Assembly (NCBI GenBank): GCA_949752795.1
Contig: OX457062.1
Span: 93,175,777-93,239,776 of the forward strand
DNA length: 64,000 bases
Source of the DNA: Hyperoodon ampullatus
Taxonomy: Eukaryota; Chordata; Mammalia; Artiodactyla; Ziphiidae
Reading direction: 5' to 3'
The notes under the pieces were generated by a model. It was not told where the DNA came from and did no database searches. It was given only the letters and a program-made list of their open reading frames with translations. This document shows positions 21,637-34,400 of the stretch, one piece after another. Every line of letters begins with the position of its first letter. Position 1 is the first letter of the stretch. The position numbers and the translations under genes were made by a program.

Positions 21637-24600
21637 TTAGATTCCATATATATGTGTTAGCATACGGTATTTGTTTTTCTCTTTCAGACTTACTTCACTC
21701 TGTAAGACAGGGTCTAGGTCCATCCACCTTACTACAAATAACTCAGTTTCCTTTCTTTTTATGGCTGAGTAATATTCCATTGTAGATATGTGCCACATCT
21801 TCTTTATCCATTTATCTGTTGATGGACACTTAGGTTGCTTCCATGTCCTGGCTATTGTAAATAGAGCTGCAGTGAACATTGTGGTACATGTCTCTTTTTT
21901 TTTTTTCGGGATGCGGGCCTCTCACTGTTGTGGCCTCCCCGTTGTAGAGCACAGGCTCTGGACGCACAGGCTCAGCGGCCATGGCTCACGGGCCCAGCCA
22001 CTCCGCGGCACGTGGGATCCTCCCGGACCAGGGCATGAACCCATGTCCCCTGCATCGGCAGGCGGACTCTCAACCACTGCGCCACCAGGGAAGCCCACAT
22101 GTCTCTTTTTGGATTATGGTTTTCTCTGGGTATATGACCAGTAGTGGTATTGCTGGGTCATATGGTAGTTCTTTTTTTAGTTTTTTAAGGAACCTCTATA
22201 CCGTTCTCCATAGTGACTGTCCCAATTTACATTCCCACCAACAGTCCAGGAGTGTTAACTTTTCTCCACACCCTCTCCAGCATTTATTGCTTGTAGATTT
22301 TTTGATGGCCATTCTGACCAGTGTGAGGTGATATCTCATTGTGGTTTTGATTTGCATTTCTCTAATTAGTGATGTTGAGCATCCTTTCATGTGTTTGTGT
22401 GCAATCTGTATATTTTCTTTGCAGAAATGTCTATTTAGGTCTTCTACCCATTTTTGGACCGGGTTGTTTGTTTCTTTGATATTTAGCTGCATGAGCTGCT
22501 TATAAATTTTGAAGATTAATCCTTTGTCAGTTTCTTCATTTGCAAATATTTTCTCCCATTCTGAGGGTTGTCTTTTCATCTTGTTTATGGTTTCCTTTGT
22601 TGTGCAAAATCTTTAAGTTCCATTAGGTCCCATTTGTTTATTTTTGTTTTTATTTCCATTTCTCTAGGAGGTAGGTCAAAAAGGATCTTGCTGTGATTTA
22701 TGTCAGAGTGTTCTGCCTATTTTTTCCTCTAATAGTTTTATAGTGTCTGGCCTTACATTTAGGTCTTTAATCCATTTTGAGTTTATTTTTGTGTATGGTG
22801 TTAGGGAGTATTCTAATGTCATTCTTTTACATGTAGCTGTCCAGTTTTCTCAGCACCACTTATTGAAGGGGCTGTCTTTTCTCCATTGTATATTCTTGAC
22901 TACTTTATCAAAGATAAGGTGACCATATGTGCATGGGTTTATCTCTGTGCTTTCTATCCTGTTCCATTAATCTATCTTTCTGTTTTTGTGCCAGTACCAT
23001 ATTGTCTTGATTACTGTAGCTTTGTAGTATAGTCTGAAGTCAGGGAACTTGATTCCTCCAGCTCCGTTTTTCTTTCTCAAGATTGCTTTGGATATTCAGG
23101 GTCTTCTGTGTTTCCATACAAATTGTGAAATTTTTTGTTCTAGTTCTGTGAAAAATGCCATTGGTAGTTTGATAGGGATTGCACTTAACCTGTAGATTGC
23201 TTTGGGTAGTATAGTCATTTTCACAATGTTGATTGTTCCAAACCAAGAACATAGTATATCTCTCCATCTGTTTGTATCATCTTTAATTTCTTTCATCAGT
23301 GTCTTATAGTTTTCTGCATACAGGTCTTTTGTCTCCTTAAGTAGGTTTATTCCTAGGTATTTTATTCTTTTTGTTGCAATGGTAAATGGGAGTGTTTCCT
23401 TAATTTCTCTTTGAGATTTTTCATCATTAGTGTATAGGAAAGCAAGAGATTTCTGTGCATAAATTTTGTATCCTGCAACTTTACCAGATGCATTGATTAG
23501 CTCAAGTAGTTTTCTGGTAGCTTCTTTAGAATTCTCTCTATATAGTATCATGTCATCTGCAAACAGTGACAGTTTTACTTCTTTCCTTATTTGGATTCCT
23601 TTTATTTCTTTTTCTTCTCTGATTGCTGTGGCTAAAACTTCCAGTAGTGAGAGTGGGCAACCTTGTCTTGTACCTGATCTTAGAGGAAATGCTTTCAGTT
23701 TTTCAGCTTTGAGAATGATGTTTGCTGTGGGTTTTTCTTATATGGTCTTTATTACGTTGAGGTAGGTTCCCTCTATGCCTACTTTCTGGAGAGATTTGTT
23801 TTTTATCATAAATGGGTGTTGAATTTTGTCAAAAGCTTTTTCTGCATCTATTGAGATTATCATAGTTTTTATCCTTCAATTTGTTAATATGGTGTATCAC
23901 ATTGATTGATTTGCATATATTGATGAATCCTTGCATTCCTGGGATAAACCCCACTTGATTATGGTGTACAATCCTCTTAATGTGCTGTTGGATTCTGTTT
24001 GCAAGTATTTTGTTTAGGATTTTTGCATCTATGTTCATCAGTGATATTGGCCTGTAGATTTCTTTTTTTGTGACCTCTTTGTCTGGTTTTGGTATCAGGG
24101 TGATGGTGGCCTCGTAGAATGAATTTGGGAGTGTTCTTCCCCCTGCTACATTTTGGAAGAGTTTGAGAAGGATAGGTGTTAGCTCTTCTCTACATGTTTG
24201 ATAGAATTTGCCTGTGAAGCCATCTGGTCCTGGGCTTTTGCTTATTGGAAGATTTTTAATCACAGTTTCAATTTCAATGCTTGTGATTGGTCTGTTCATC
24301 TTTCTATTTTTTCCTGGTTCAGTCTTGGTAGGTTGTGCTTTTCTCAGAATTGGTCCATTTGTTCCAGGTTGTCCATTTTATCGGCATATAGTTGCTTGTA
24401 GTAATCTCTCATGAAACTTTGTATTTCTGCAGTGTCAGTTGTTACTTCTTTTCCATTTCTAATTCTATTGATTTGAGTCTTGTCCCTTTTTTTCTTGATG
24501 AGTCTGGCTAATGGTTTATCAATGTTGTTTGTCTTCTCAAAGAACCACTTTTCAGTTTTATGGATCTTTGCTATTGTTTCCTTCATTTCTTTTTCATTTA

Positions 24601-25640
24601 TTTCTGATCTGATCTTTATAATTTCTTTCCTTCTGCTAACTTTGGGGGTTTTTTGTTCTTCTTTCTGTAATTGCTTTAGATGTAAAGTTAGACCATTTAT
24701 TTGAGATTTTTCTTGTTTCTTAAGGTAGGGTTGTATTGCTATAAATTTCCTCTTAGATCTGCTTTTGCTGCCTCCATAGGTTTCGGGTCATCATGTTTTC
24801 ATTGTCATTTGTTTCTAAGTATTTTTTTATTTCCTCTTTGATTTCTTCAGTGATCTCTTGGTTATTTAGTAGCATATAGTTTAGGCTCCATGTGTTTGTA
24901 TTTTTTAGGTTTTTTTTTCTGTACTTGATATCTAGTCTCATAGCGTTGTGGTCAGAAAAGATACTTGATATGATTTCAATTTTCTTAAATTTACCGAGGA
25001 TTCATTTGTGACCCAAGATATGATCTATCCTGGAGCATGTTCCCTGAGCACTTGAGAAGGAAGTGTATTCTGCTGTTTTGGGATGGCATGTGCTCTAAAT
25101 ATCAATTAAGTCCATCTTATCTAATGTGTCATTTAAAGCTTGTGTTTCCTTATTTATTTTCATTTTGGATGATCTGTCCACTGGTGAAAGGGGGGGTGTT
25201 AAAGTCCCCTACTATGATTGTGTTACTGTCAATTTCCCCTTTTATGGCTATTAGCATTTGCCTCATATATTGAGGTGCTCCTATGCTGGATGCATAAATA
25301 TTTACATTTGTTATATCTTCTTCTTGGATTGATCCCTTGATCATTATGTAGTGTCCTTCTCTGTCTCTTGTAATAGTCTTTATTTTAAAGTCTATTTTGT
25401 CTGATATGAGAATTACTACTCCAGCTTTCTTTTGGTTTCCATTTGCATGGAATATCTTTTTCCATCCCCTCACTTTGTCTGTATGCATCCCTAGGTCTGA
25501 AGTGGGTCTCTTGTAGACAGCATATATATGGGTCTTGTTTTTGTATTCATTCAGCCAGTCTATGTCTTTTGGTTGGAGCATTTAATCCATTTACATTTAA
25601 GAGAGTTATCGATATGTATGTTCCTATTATCATTTTCTTA
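21637..25640 (-). pseudogene. L1 ORF2 (endonuclease/reverse transcriptase) remnant
   Basis: Broken frames follow the ORF2 order on the minus strand: endonuclease part at 25581-25150 (contains IIVGDFNTPP), reverse-transcriptase entry at 24299-23829 ([33 protein letters not shown]), downstream region at 23551-23040, then the C-terminal region at 22579-22196 ([15 protein letters not shown]) and 21879-21637 (KWIKKMWHI, MEYYSAIK). There are many stops and frameshifts and one SINE insertion. Confidence 0.9.
21900..22096 (-). mobile_element. CHR-2-like SINE inserted in the L1 3' region
   Basis: It reads from a T-run to 'gccaccagggaagcc' on the plus strand, so the element is on the minus strand. The direct repeat 'acatgtctcttttt' (21886-21899 and 22097-22110) shows insertion after the L1. 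Confidence 0.93.
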
Positions 25641-25691
25641 ATTGTTTTGTGTTTGTTATTGTAGGTCTCTTCCTTCTCTTGTGTTTCCTGC

Positions 25692-26576
25692 CTAGAGAAG
25701 TTTCTTTAGCATTTGTTGTAGAGCTGGTTTGGTGGTGCTGAATTCTCTTAGCTTTTGCTTGTCTGTAAAGGTTTTAATTTCTCTGTCAAATCTGAATGAG
25801 ATCCTTGCTGGGTAGAGTAGTCTTGGTTGTAGGTTTTTCCTTTTCATCACTTTAAATATGTCCTGCCACTCCCTTCTGGCTTGCAGAGTTTCTGCTGAAA
25901 GATCAGCTGTTAACCTTATGGGGATTCCCTTGTATGTTATTTGTTGCTTTCCCCTGGCTGCTTTTAATGTTTTCTTTGTTTTTAATTTTTGATAGTTTGA
26001 TATGTGTCTTGGCATGTTTCTCCTTGGATTTATGCTGTATGGAACTCTCTGTGCTTCCTGGACTTGATTGACTATTTCCTTTCCCATGTCAGGGAAGTTT
26101 TCAACTATAGTCTCTTCAAATATTTTCTCAGTCCCTTTCTTTTTCTCTTCTTCTCCCAGGACCCCTATAATTCAAATGTTGGTGCGTTTAACGTTGACCC
26201 AGAGGTCTCTGAGCCTGTCCTCAGTTCTTTTCATTCTTTTTTCTTTATTCTGCTGTGCAGCTGTTATTTCCACTATTATATCTTTCAGGTCACTTATCCG
26301 TTCTTCTGCCTCAGTTATTCTATTGATTCCTTCTAGAAAAATTTTAATTTCATTTACTGTGTTGTTCATCATTGTTTGTTTGCTCTTTAGTTCTTCTAGG
26401 TCCTTGTTAAACGTTTCTTGTGTTTTCTGTATTCTACTTCCAAGATTTTGGATCATCTTTACTAACATTATTCTGAATTCTTTTTCAGGTAGACTGCCTA
26501 TTACCTCTTCATTTGTTTGGTATGGTGGGTTTTTACCTTGCTCATTCATCTACTGCATATTTCTCTGTCTTCTCAT
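25692..26576 (-). pseudogene. L1 ORF1 (ORF1p) remnant of the 21-28 kb element
   Basis: The canonical start MRRQRNMQ begins at 26576, but codon 9 is TAG (26552-26550). The frame resumes with MNEQGKNPPY and a coiled-coil region rich in heptads (EERISDLKDIIVEI). It stops again near 26172, then continues as MGKEIVNQVQEAQRV to the RNA-binding C-terminal part (SAETLQARREWQDIFKVMK ... PALQQMLKKLL), ending at 25692. At least two disruptions make it nonfunctional. Confidence 0.88.
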
Positions 26577-28504
26577 TTTGTTTAACTTACTGTGTTTGGG
26601 GTCTTTTTGGAGGCTGCAAGTTCGTAGTTCCCATTGTTTTTGGTGTCTGCCCCCAGTGGTTGAGGCTGGTTCAGTGGCTTGTGTAGGCTTCCTTGTGGAG
26701 GGTACTGGTGCTTGTGTTCTGCTAGGTGGGACTGGATCTTGTCTTTCTGGTTGGCAGGGCCATGTCTGGTGGTGTGTTTTGGGGTGTTTGTGAACTTAGT
26801 ATGATTTTAGGCAGCCTCTTTGCTAATCGGTGTGGTTGTGTTCCTGTCTTGCTAGCTGTTTGGCATGGGGCATCCAGCACTGGAGCCTGCTGGCCGCCGG
26901 GTGGAGCTGAGTCTTAGTTTTGAGACGGAGATCTCCGGGAGAGCTCTTGTTGATTGATATTACATGGGCTGGGGGGTCTCTGGTGGTCCAATGTCCTGGA
27001 CTTGGCTCTCCCACCTTGGAAGCTCAGGCCTGACACCAGGCCAGAGCACCAAGACCCTGTCAGCCACACAGCTAAGAAGAAAAGGAAGAAAAATAATAAT
27101 AAAATAAAGTAAATAAAATAAAATAATTTTTTAAATTAAAAAGAGAGCAGCCAAACTGATAAAGAAATCCACCAATGCTAACAAGCATTAAAAACTAAGA
27201 TAAACATAAAAATCAGAAACAAATTAGTTGCAGACAGCAAACCCCAAGTCTACAGTTGCTCCCAAAATCCACTGCCTCAAATTTGGGAACATTCATTGTC
27301 TATTCAGGTATTCCACAGATGCAGGGTTTATCTAGTTGATTGTGGGGATGTAATCCGCTGCTCCTGAGGCTGCTGGGAGAAATTTCTCTTCTTTGTTCAC
27401 ACAGCTCCTGGGGTTTAGCTTTTGTTTTGGCCCGACCTCTGCAAGTAGGTCACCCTCAGGCATCTGTTCCCTGCCCAGACAGGAGGGGGTTAAAGCAGTG
27501 GCTGATCAGGGGGCTCTTGCTCTCTCAGGCCAGAGAGAGGGAGGGGTACGGTAGTCATAATTGGAATGCAGCACAAGCCTGCAGTGGCAGGGGCCAGCGT
27601 GACTGTGCAACAGCCTGAGGCGCGCCATGTATTCTCCTGGGGAAGTTGTCCCTGGATCTTGGGACCCTGGCAGTGGCATGCTTCACAGGCTCCTGGGGGG
27701 GCGTGTGCATGTGTGTGTGTGTGTGTAGTGACCCGTACTTGCACACAGGATTCTTTGTGGCAGCGGCAGCAGCGTTAGTGGTTCATGCCTGTCTCTGGGG
27801 TCTGAGCTGATAGCCATGGCTCACACCCCTCTGGAGCTTGCTTAGGCAGTGCTCTGCCTTCTGTGGGCACACAGTGCAGGAACCCCCTCTCCTCACGCAC
27901 CCCAAAACGATGGTCTCTTTCCTCTTCAGCAGATCCAGACTGTTTCCCAGACTCCCTCCCGCGTAGCTGTGGTACACTAGCCCCCTTCAGGATGTCTTCA
28001 CACAGCCAACCCCAGTCCTCTTCCTGGGACCTGACCTCCAAAGCCTGAGCCTCAGCTCCCAGCCCCCACCTGCCCTGGTGGGTGAGCAAACCTCTCGGGC
28101 TGGTGAGTGCTGGTCGGCACTGATCCTCTGTTCAGGCATCTCTCCGCTTTGCCCCCTGCAGCCCTGCTGCTGCGCTCTCCTCTGTGGCTCTGAAGCTTCC
28201 CCCCTTTGCCTCCCCCCATCTCCGCCAGTGAAGGGGCTTCCTAGTGTGTGGAAACTTTTCCTCCTTCACAGCTCCCTCCCAGAGGTGCAGGTCCCATCCC
28301 TATTCTTTTGTCTCTGTTTTTTTTTCTTTTGCCCTACCCAGGTACGTGGGGGGTTTCTTGCCTTTTGGGAAGTCTGAGGTCTTCTGCCAGCGTTCAGCAG
28401 GTATTCTGTAGGAGTTGTTCCACATGTAGATGTAGTTTGGATGTATTTGTGGGGAGGAAGATGATCTCCACATCTTACTCCTCCGCCATCTTGAAGGTCT
28501 CCCC
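26577..28504 (-). promoter_or_regulatory. L1 5' UTR/internal promoter with a YY1-like site
   Basis: This GC-rich, frame-poor stretch lies upstream of ORF1. At its very 5' end the minus strand has 'caagatggcgg' (about 28493-28483), the core of the YY1 site that directs initiation in mammalian L1s. It also holds a short (TG)n at 27713-27727 and an A-rich stretch at 27075-27230. Confidence 0.7.
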
Positions 28505-28520
28505 AAGTCTTTGGGTTTTT

Positions 28521-29095
28521 CAAATGTGCTCTGTACCGCCTCCATCCATTTCCCAATTCCTACCATAACAGTGGAAAATGTAATCTTGATTTTCTCTTTC
28601 TGTAACTATAGAAGGTCTGAACGTCGAGGGGGAAAGTCTTTCACTTGATATTCCCGTGGGAAGGAATTTAGGTCCTCACTTCCATAAACGCTGTGAATTC
28701 CCCTAATGGAGAACAGGATGATGTGGTGGTACCAAAAAAAATGGTCAGACTACTTAACATAATACTGCTTAATAAGATTAGAACTTAAAAAAGGAGGGAG
28801 GACAGAGACTAGTTTGATTACTACTAAGACCTTTGAGGAAGCTTCCCTCACCCCATAAATTATATCCTTTCTTTTCTATTAGCTACACAGTATTAGGAAT
28901 CTAAGGAAACTGACACTCATAATTGAAGTTATGGAATTAAGAGCACTAAGACATCCAGTGCATGCATAACTTGAAATACTTTTGAGCTCATTCGTCCCTT
29001 CAATACCTACCTTTACTGGGACCCTCAAAAAGAGGGAAATAAATTATACGGTAATGGCAAAATGGCTAGCTGGTCAAGCAATTAGTTACTCTTTC
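28521..29095. other. No gene seen
   Basis: Noncoding sequence next to the L1 5' end; nothing recognisable. Confidence 0.4.
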
Positions 29096-29480
29096 TTCCC
29101 AGGGACATAGTTGGACACATTTCCCAGAATCTCTTCCAGTTAGATAGGCCATACAACTAAGTTTTGTCCAAAGAAACATGGGCAAGGGATATTTACAACT
29201 ATCCTGGCCTGACCCATACAAATTTTCCACATGCACTTTCCCCTCTTCCCCTACAGGCTCCTTCAACAGAGAAGACGCTGTAAACTGGGAGAACGGCAGA
29301 GCTCTCAGGTGGAAGGAGCCTGGGTCTCAGATGACTGTGGAAAACTGTCCACTGACCTGAAACATCCACACTGGACTTTACATGAGAGAGGAATAACCTT
29401 GAAAAGTTACACAACTGGGTCCCACTGTCCTTATGTCAAGGACTTTCAACAATGCCTGATCCAGAGTAAAAGCTCAATAA
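29096..29480 (+). mobile_element. Ancient interspersed repeat, family not assigned
   Basis: 'acacatttcccagaatctct', 'tatcctggcctgacccatac' and 'caggtggaaggagcctgggt' resemble a common mammalian repeat that appears reversed at 46560-46905. It ends near 'agctcaataaatatt'. Confidence 0.45.
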
Positions 29481-29940
29481 ATATTAGCTTTCATTTTTAT
29501 GGGAAACAAAGTTTACTTCTTCTTAATTTCCTTCTTTCTCTTGGGCAGAGTGGAGCACAGGGACCACAGGGATTAGTGAAAAGCACTTAGCTGCACTGAA
29601 CCAGTTACAAAATACTAACTGGTATACTGGTATGTTTAAGTAAAGCAACACTGTAACAGGAACTCAAACAGAAACAACATTTTCTTCTGGATTCCAAGCA
29701 TTAACTTTTATGACTGGTCTCTTGCTAAAACACTCAAATCTAACAAAAGATGTGAAATATAAAAAGACAGTGATACTCCCTCCTCTCTTTCTCCCCTTGA
29801 TATCAAACATTTGGAGATATTCTAAAAGTTCTGACAACCACATCATTTCTGTGGTTTCAGATTGACATAAAATTTGTAAAGAATACTTTGTGCTGTTACA
29901 TTACTTAACTGATACACTTTAATAATAGTCATAATCAACT
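29481..29940. other. No gene seen, downstream of SC5D
   Basis: AT-rich noncoding sequence beyond the likely SC5D poly(A) site. Confidence 0.4.
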
Positions 29941-31019
29941 TTTATTGATTTTACATAAACAGCTTAGAGAATGCCTTTGGAAACCATGTTTTCCCAACAT
30001 ATTTATGTTACAACACATGACATTTCTTTATGAAAGTATTTGTTAAATATTTTTGCAGAGGGAGTGGGGAAAAATGAAGAAAGAGGAGGGGGAAATAAGA
30101 TTTCAAAACTAATCTTCAGTGATAGGCCTAAATATTTGGCAATTATTTCCTTTTATAGAAAATCACAGGATTGTAGCTTTGAAACATACCAAAAGTGCAG
30201 TGCATCAATTTAATTAAAAAAACCAGAGGTGTCTAATATATTATTTGGGCATAAAATTTCCCTTTCTAAATATAATCAGGGTCATATAATTTTACACTTA
30301 TTAAATAATGGTTGAAAACAATAACCATCAAAATCTTTAAATAATCCCAGATCTGGATTAAATCATGGTAGTATTAATATTTTCTAAAATTCCAATTTAT
30401 TTGTTCATCAGTAAAATGTAACAGTTGACAATGTCTCCAGAAAATAAGTTTTCTATGTGTAGGAAGACAATAATCTTATAATACCTGCTATTAATCAGGT
30501 CACTGAGCTACTAATACATTATATCACGATATTTTTTCACACTGATTTTTCCACTTCAACAAAGTACAAGTAGTTGTTATCATACCAATTCTGAGTACTT
30601 AATCATTCCTGAAACAAGAAATCATCTTCATATTAGTACTTCTTTTGTTATGGTGTTTAGTTTTGATATCACTAAGCACAATGAATTTTACTTAATGAAT
30701 ATGGATGAATTAAGGCAAAAGGACATAACCTAGTCCCCTCAATAATTTATCCTCTACCTTTTAAAAAACTTTGTTGAGGCTATACAAATTACAGATCTAC
30801 TGGCTGGAAAGACACAACTTCTCCCTTAGACCAACATTCAGTATTTTGAGCACGAGGTTAAAGTCATGGTGTTCATGGCATGTTCCCTTGTTCTACCATT
30901 ATGGTCGTTCCTCACCTGTACCCACAATACTGATTTTCAAATGATACTGTTCACTTGCTATGCGTCCTGGCTGTAGATTATTTTCCTTGATTAAAAATAT
31001 TTAATAATTGGGCAATAAT
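29941..31019 (-). other. SC5D: SC5D 3' UTR with candidate poly(A) signals
   Basis: This is AT-rich sequence without recognisable young repeats, immediately downstream of the SC5D stop. On the minus strand AATAAA occurs at 30401-30396 and at 29946-29941. The latter lies in the context 'atcaataaaagtt', about 1.07 kb after the stop. Which signal is used cannot be told from sequence alone. Confidence 0.5.
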
Positions 31020-31475
31020 CTATTCAGTCTTTGTAAACTCTCCATTGAATAATTTTTCATTTTTACAACCACTTACTGCATGGCTGTTGCGCTTTTCTTC
31101 TGTCATCTTCTTCACATAATTAAGTGGTCCGTTCCCTTCAAAGGAGGAGGGATTTTTGAATGAGCCTCCAATTCTATCCCACAATGTGAAATACTGTCCA
31201 TAGTTATAGTCAAAGAGCATGTGGTGGTCTGTATGATGAGCTGAGCCATTAATAAATGGCCTGAAGATATGGGGAACACGAAAATCACCATCATGAATAG
31301 AAATTGTCCAGATATTGACCAAGACATACAAACCTAAATAAACTACCTTGTGTAATGGGAAGACAAATGGGTATATGTGGTAAGGTAGACTCTGAAGGAA
31401 GCCATCCAGAGGATGAAAAGCATGACTTGCAAATGGAGTTGGAATCTTCCAGATATGATGAGGTTTGTGTAAGTG
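31020..31475 (-). CDS. SC5D: SC5D exon 5, coding part (terminal exon)
   Basis: A strong pyrimidine tract and 'ttctgtag' precede 31475. The exon encodes residues 149-299 from HLHKPHH to the C-terminus FNGEFTKTE and then a stop. It holds three of the four histidine clusters, including HHTDHH (228-233), and the conserved segment [21 protein letters not shown]. The 3' UTR continues to the left. Confidence 0.94.
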   Translation of the reverse strand, partial: HLHKPHHIWKIPTPFASHAFHPLDGFLQSLPYHIYPFVFPLHKVVYLGLYVLVNIWTISIHDGDFRVPHIFRPFINGSAHHTDHHMLFDYNYGQYFTLWDRIGGSFKNPSSFEGNGPLNYVKKMTEEKRNSHAVSGCKNEKLFNGEFTKTE

Positions 31476-34400
31476 CTACAGAAGAAAAGAAGACCACATT
31501 AATGCCACAGACTTTACCCAGTGCAACAACTGACTTAGCTTTTCATACTCATGGTGTGAGAAATGACCTAACTAAAAAAATCCCTTTGAATTTAGCAAAT
31601 TACTTTATAAAATTCCCTCCCCTTCTTTACCCCAAGACAGTAAGATTTTAACACAGCCCCTCCAGACCCGTAAAGAAGGATACAAACAAAATGTACCTTG
31701 TACCTGTCATGACTAAGGCTACTTAGGTATTTAATAAGTTAGAGGAAATTCTTGAAAATAGAGACAGGATTTATAATTATACATTGCTGAAATGTGTATT
31801 TTCTCTCTTCCCCTACAAATGACTCTACCTTATTACCTTATATACAAGTCTATGATGAAGGCCTCTGTGAATCCAGTAGATCAGCATGTCAGTGAAAAAG
31901 AGAAAGGACAGTACACTAGCAATGAATCGAAACCAGCCTACAAGAGACAACAGGATACAGCAGAATCAAGATTCAGCTCCCAGGATCAGTTGGTTAATTC
32001 AGTACATCACAACCTCCATCTCCCTTGACTCTCTGGGATCTGCTCATTTCCCTCTCATAAAAACTTGAAGTGTCCCACCTACAATATTTCTTCATTAAAC
32101 TATGAGGATATTTATGAAACAGAAAGAGTAAACCCCTATGGCATCTTTATCATTTAAATGCTGGAGAATAATGCTATTTATTTTTTCTTCATACTAATCA
32201 TCATAAAACATATCTTTACATATTAACTCCCCTTATTAGAATTTTATTTTCCCTTGAAATACTGTAAGCCTAGCATTTACTCCATAACCCAACCCCTTCT
32301 GATCTTTCCAACCTCATATGCTCGTGTACTAACCAGGCTGGTTCACTCAATATCCTCCCAACACCTTCAAAGTCTTACCTCTATACTTTTATTCAAACTA
32401 TCTAGAATGCCCTCTCTCCTTTTATTTTTATTCATATTTTGATCCATTTTCCAAGGTCGAGCCAATTCAGCACACTGGTGTGTAATTTTTGTTCCCTCCT
32501 TTAAATAACTAACCTCTTACTTAGAGAGCAGGGGTGGTGACACCAGCAAGCTTGGATTCCAGTCCCAGATCCACCACTTATTTGTTAAGTGAGCTTGGCA
32601 AGTTACTGAAATTCTCTGTATACTTAATTTACTCACCTATAAAAGGAGCATCGTTAATAGTGCCTACCTCATAGAATTAATAGAATAAAATGGATTGGTA
32701 ACACGTGAAAAGCTTAGAACTGAAGCTGGTACATATCAACAATAAATGTTAACTATGATTCTTACTTTCTAATACTAGATACTAGAAATGTATCTTGATG
32801 AAATAATTCCAGAATTTCACAAAATTTTAGTTTAGTCACTGTAGTACTGTTTATAATAGAAACCAAGAACAATCTAAAGGTCTAAAAATTATGGATCATT
32901 TAAACAAACTATGGATATCTATACAATGCAATACTATAAATATATACTGTATAATGTCAATATTTATTGACATGAAAATATGGGCATAAACACTGCTAAG
33001 AGAAAAAAATCAGAGTTCAAACCAGTATGCATAGTAAGGGTTTCAATTTTGTAACGTAAATAACAAAGTATTACAGGCATAGAAAAGAGAAAGAATATAC
33101 ATCAAAAGAGTTAGTTTCCAGGTAGCAGAATGATGGATTTTTTTTAAAAATCGGTGTTTTCTGATTTTTTATAAATATCATGTACTACTTGAGCTTTTTT
33201 TTCAGATGTTTGAATTCAATAAAGATAATAGGAAACAAATTCAAGGCTGTAGCTCTGATCATGCCAATCTTTCCCTGGGCACAATTTCATCTACAACAAA
33301 GACTTTAAAGAAGCAGATTTGGTTCTTTAGAGAAACCCATCTGTTCCCAACATTTACACTATACACTCACCGTATGGAAACTCCTCTATGCTGTCATATA
33401 GTTTGCTGTAACCTCTCACCTCTAGCAGGAACACTGAGACCGTGGGGATGCTTATCCATGGCATTGACTGGACAGAATGCATAATCTCTCGATAGACTTG
33501 GTTCTGAAAATGAAGTTTCCAATACTTACAAACCATAAAATCTATGGTAAAGAAAACTAGCATAAAATTGTTCTGGATTGGATTTTTAAAATCTCTTTTA
33601 TATGAAGGAGCTCGCCTCCAAATTGCTTCTAATGAAGTGTTACTAAGTGGGCGTGGGTGTGTAAGAAAAACATTTCTTTTGTATGAAGGAAATGCAACAA
33701 AATTTTAAATTCTGCAACATTTTTTCCTTCCCACAAAATCTCTATTCCAAAGTTCTATTTACAGAATAATCATTTCTTTCATAGTTAACTTTCATACCTA
33801 ACCCTCTCTATTTTTTTTCAGTCCTTGTAGTGACTGACAAATACAAATCACTGAAATAGAAAAGTGATTGTAAACAAGTCTGAATCTACTGAGTTTGGAT
33901 TATCTGGTCAAAAAGTATATACATAGTAAAAGCATATTTCAGTTTGTGTAAGTCAAATATCAAAACAATTACACAAATGTATACATTTATTTATTCATCA
34001 CTATCAGCAAAGAAATTCTTGTCTATGTATCTAGCAAGACCAGGCTTACAGTTAAAAAAAAAAAAAAAAAAAAAAAAAGTAGGGGCTTCCCTGGTGGCAC
34101 AGTGGTTAAGAATCCGCCTGCCAATTCACGGGACACAAGTTCGAGCCCTGGTCCGGGAAGATCCCACGTGCTGCGGAGCAACTAAGGCCATGCGCCACAA
34201 CTACTGAGGCTAAGCTCTAGAGCCCGCAAGCCACAACTACTGAGCCCGTGTGCCACAACTACCAAAGCCCATGCACCTAGAGCCCGTGCTCCGCAACAAG
34301 AGAAGCCACCACAATGAGAAGCCAGCGCACCGCAACTAACAGTAGCCCCCGCTCACCGCAACTAGAGAAAGCCCGTGCACAGCAACAAAGACCCGATGCA

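Larger units (their letters stand above)
21273..28504 (-). mobile_element. Nearly full-length LINE-1 (L1), minus strand, inactive
   Basis: The 3' end with a T-run (A tail on the minus strand) lies at 21276-21285. The 5' end is at about 28504, where the minus strand begins 'ggggagaccttcaagatggc', like the start of mammalian L1 promoters. Between them, in order on the minus strand: a 5' UTR of about 1.9 kb, ORF1 remnant (from 26576), ORF2 remnant (about 25640 to 21637), and 3' UTR. Flanking direct repeats 'aagtctttgggg(t)n' at 21254-21272 and 'aagtctttgggttttt' at 28505-28520 are the target-site duplication. A SINE interrupts it at 21900-22096. Both reading frames are broken. Confidence 0.93.

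Noticed and set aside
26068..26793. Plus-strand open frame of 241 codons
   Set aside because: It is the antisense of L1 ORF1 and its 5' UTR; the real (broken) frame is on the minus strand.
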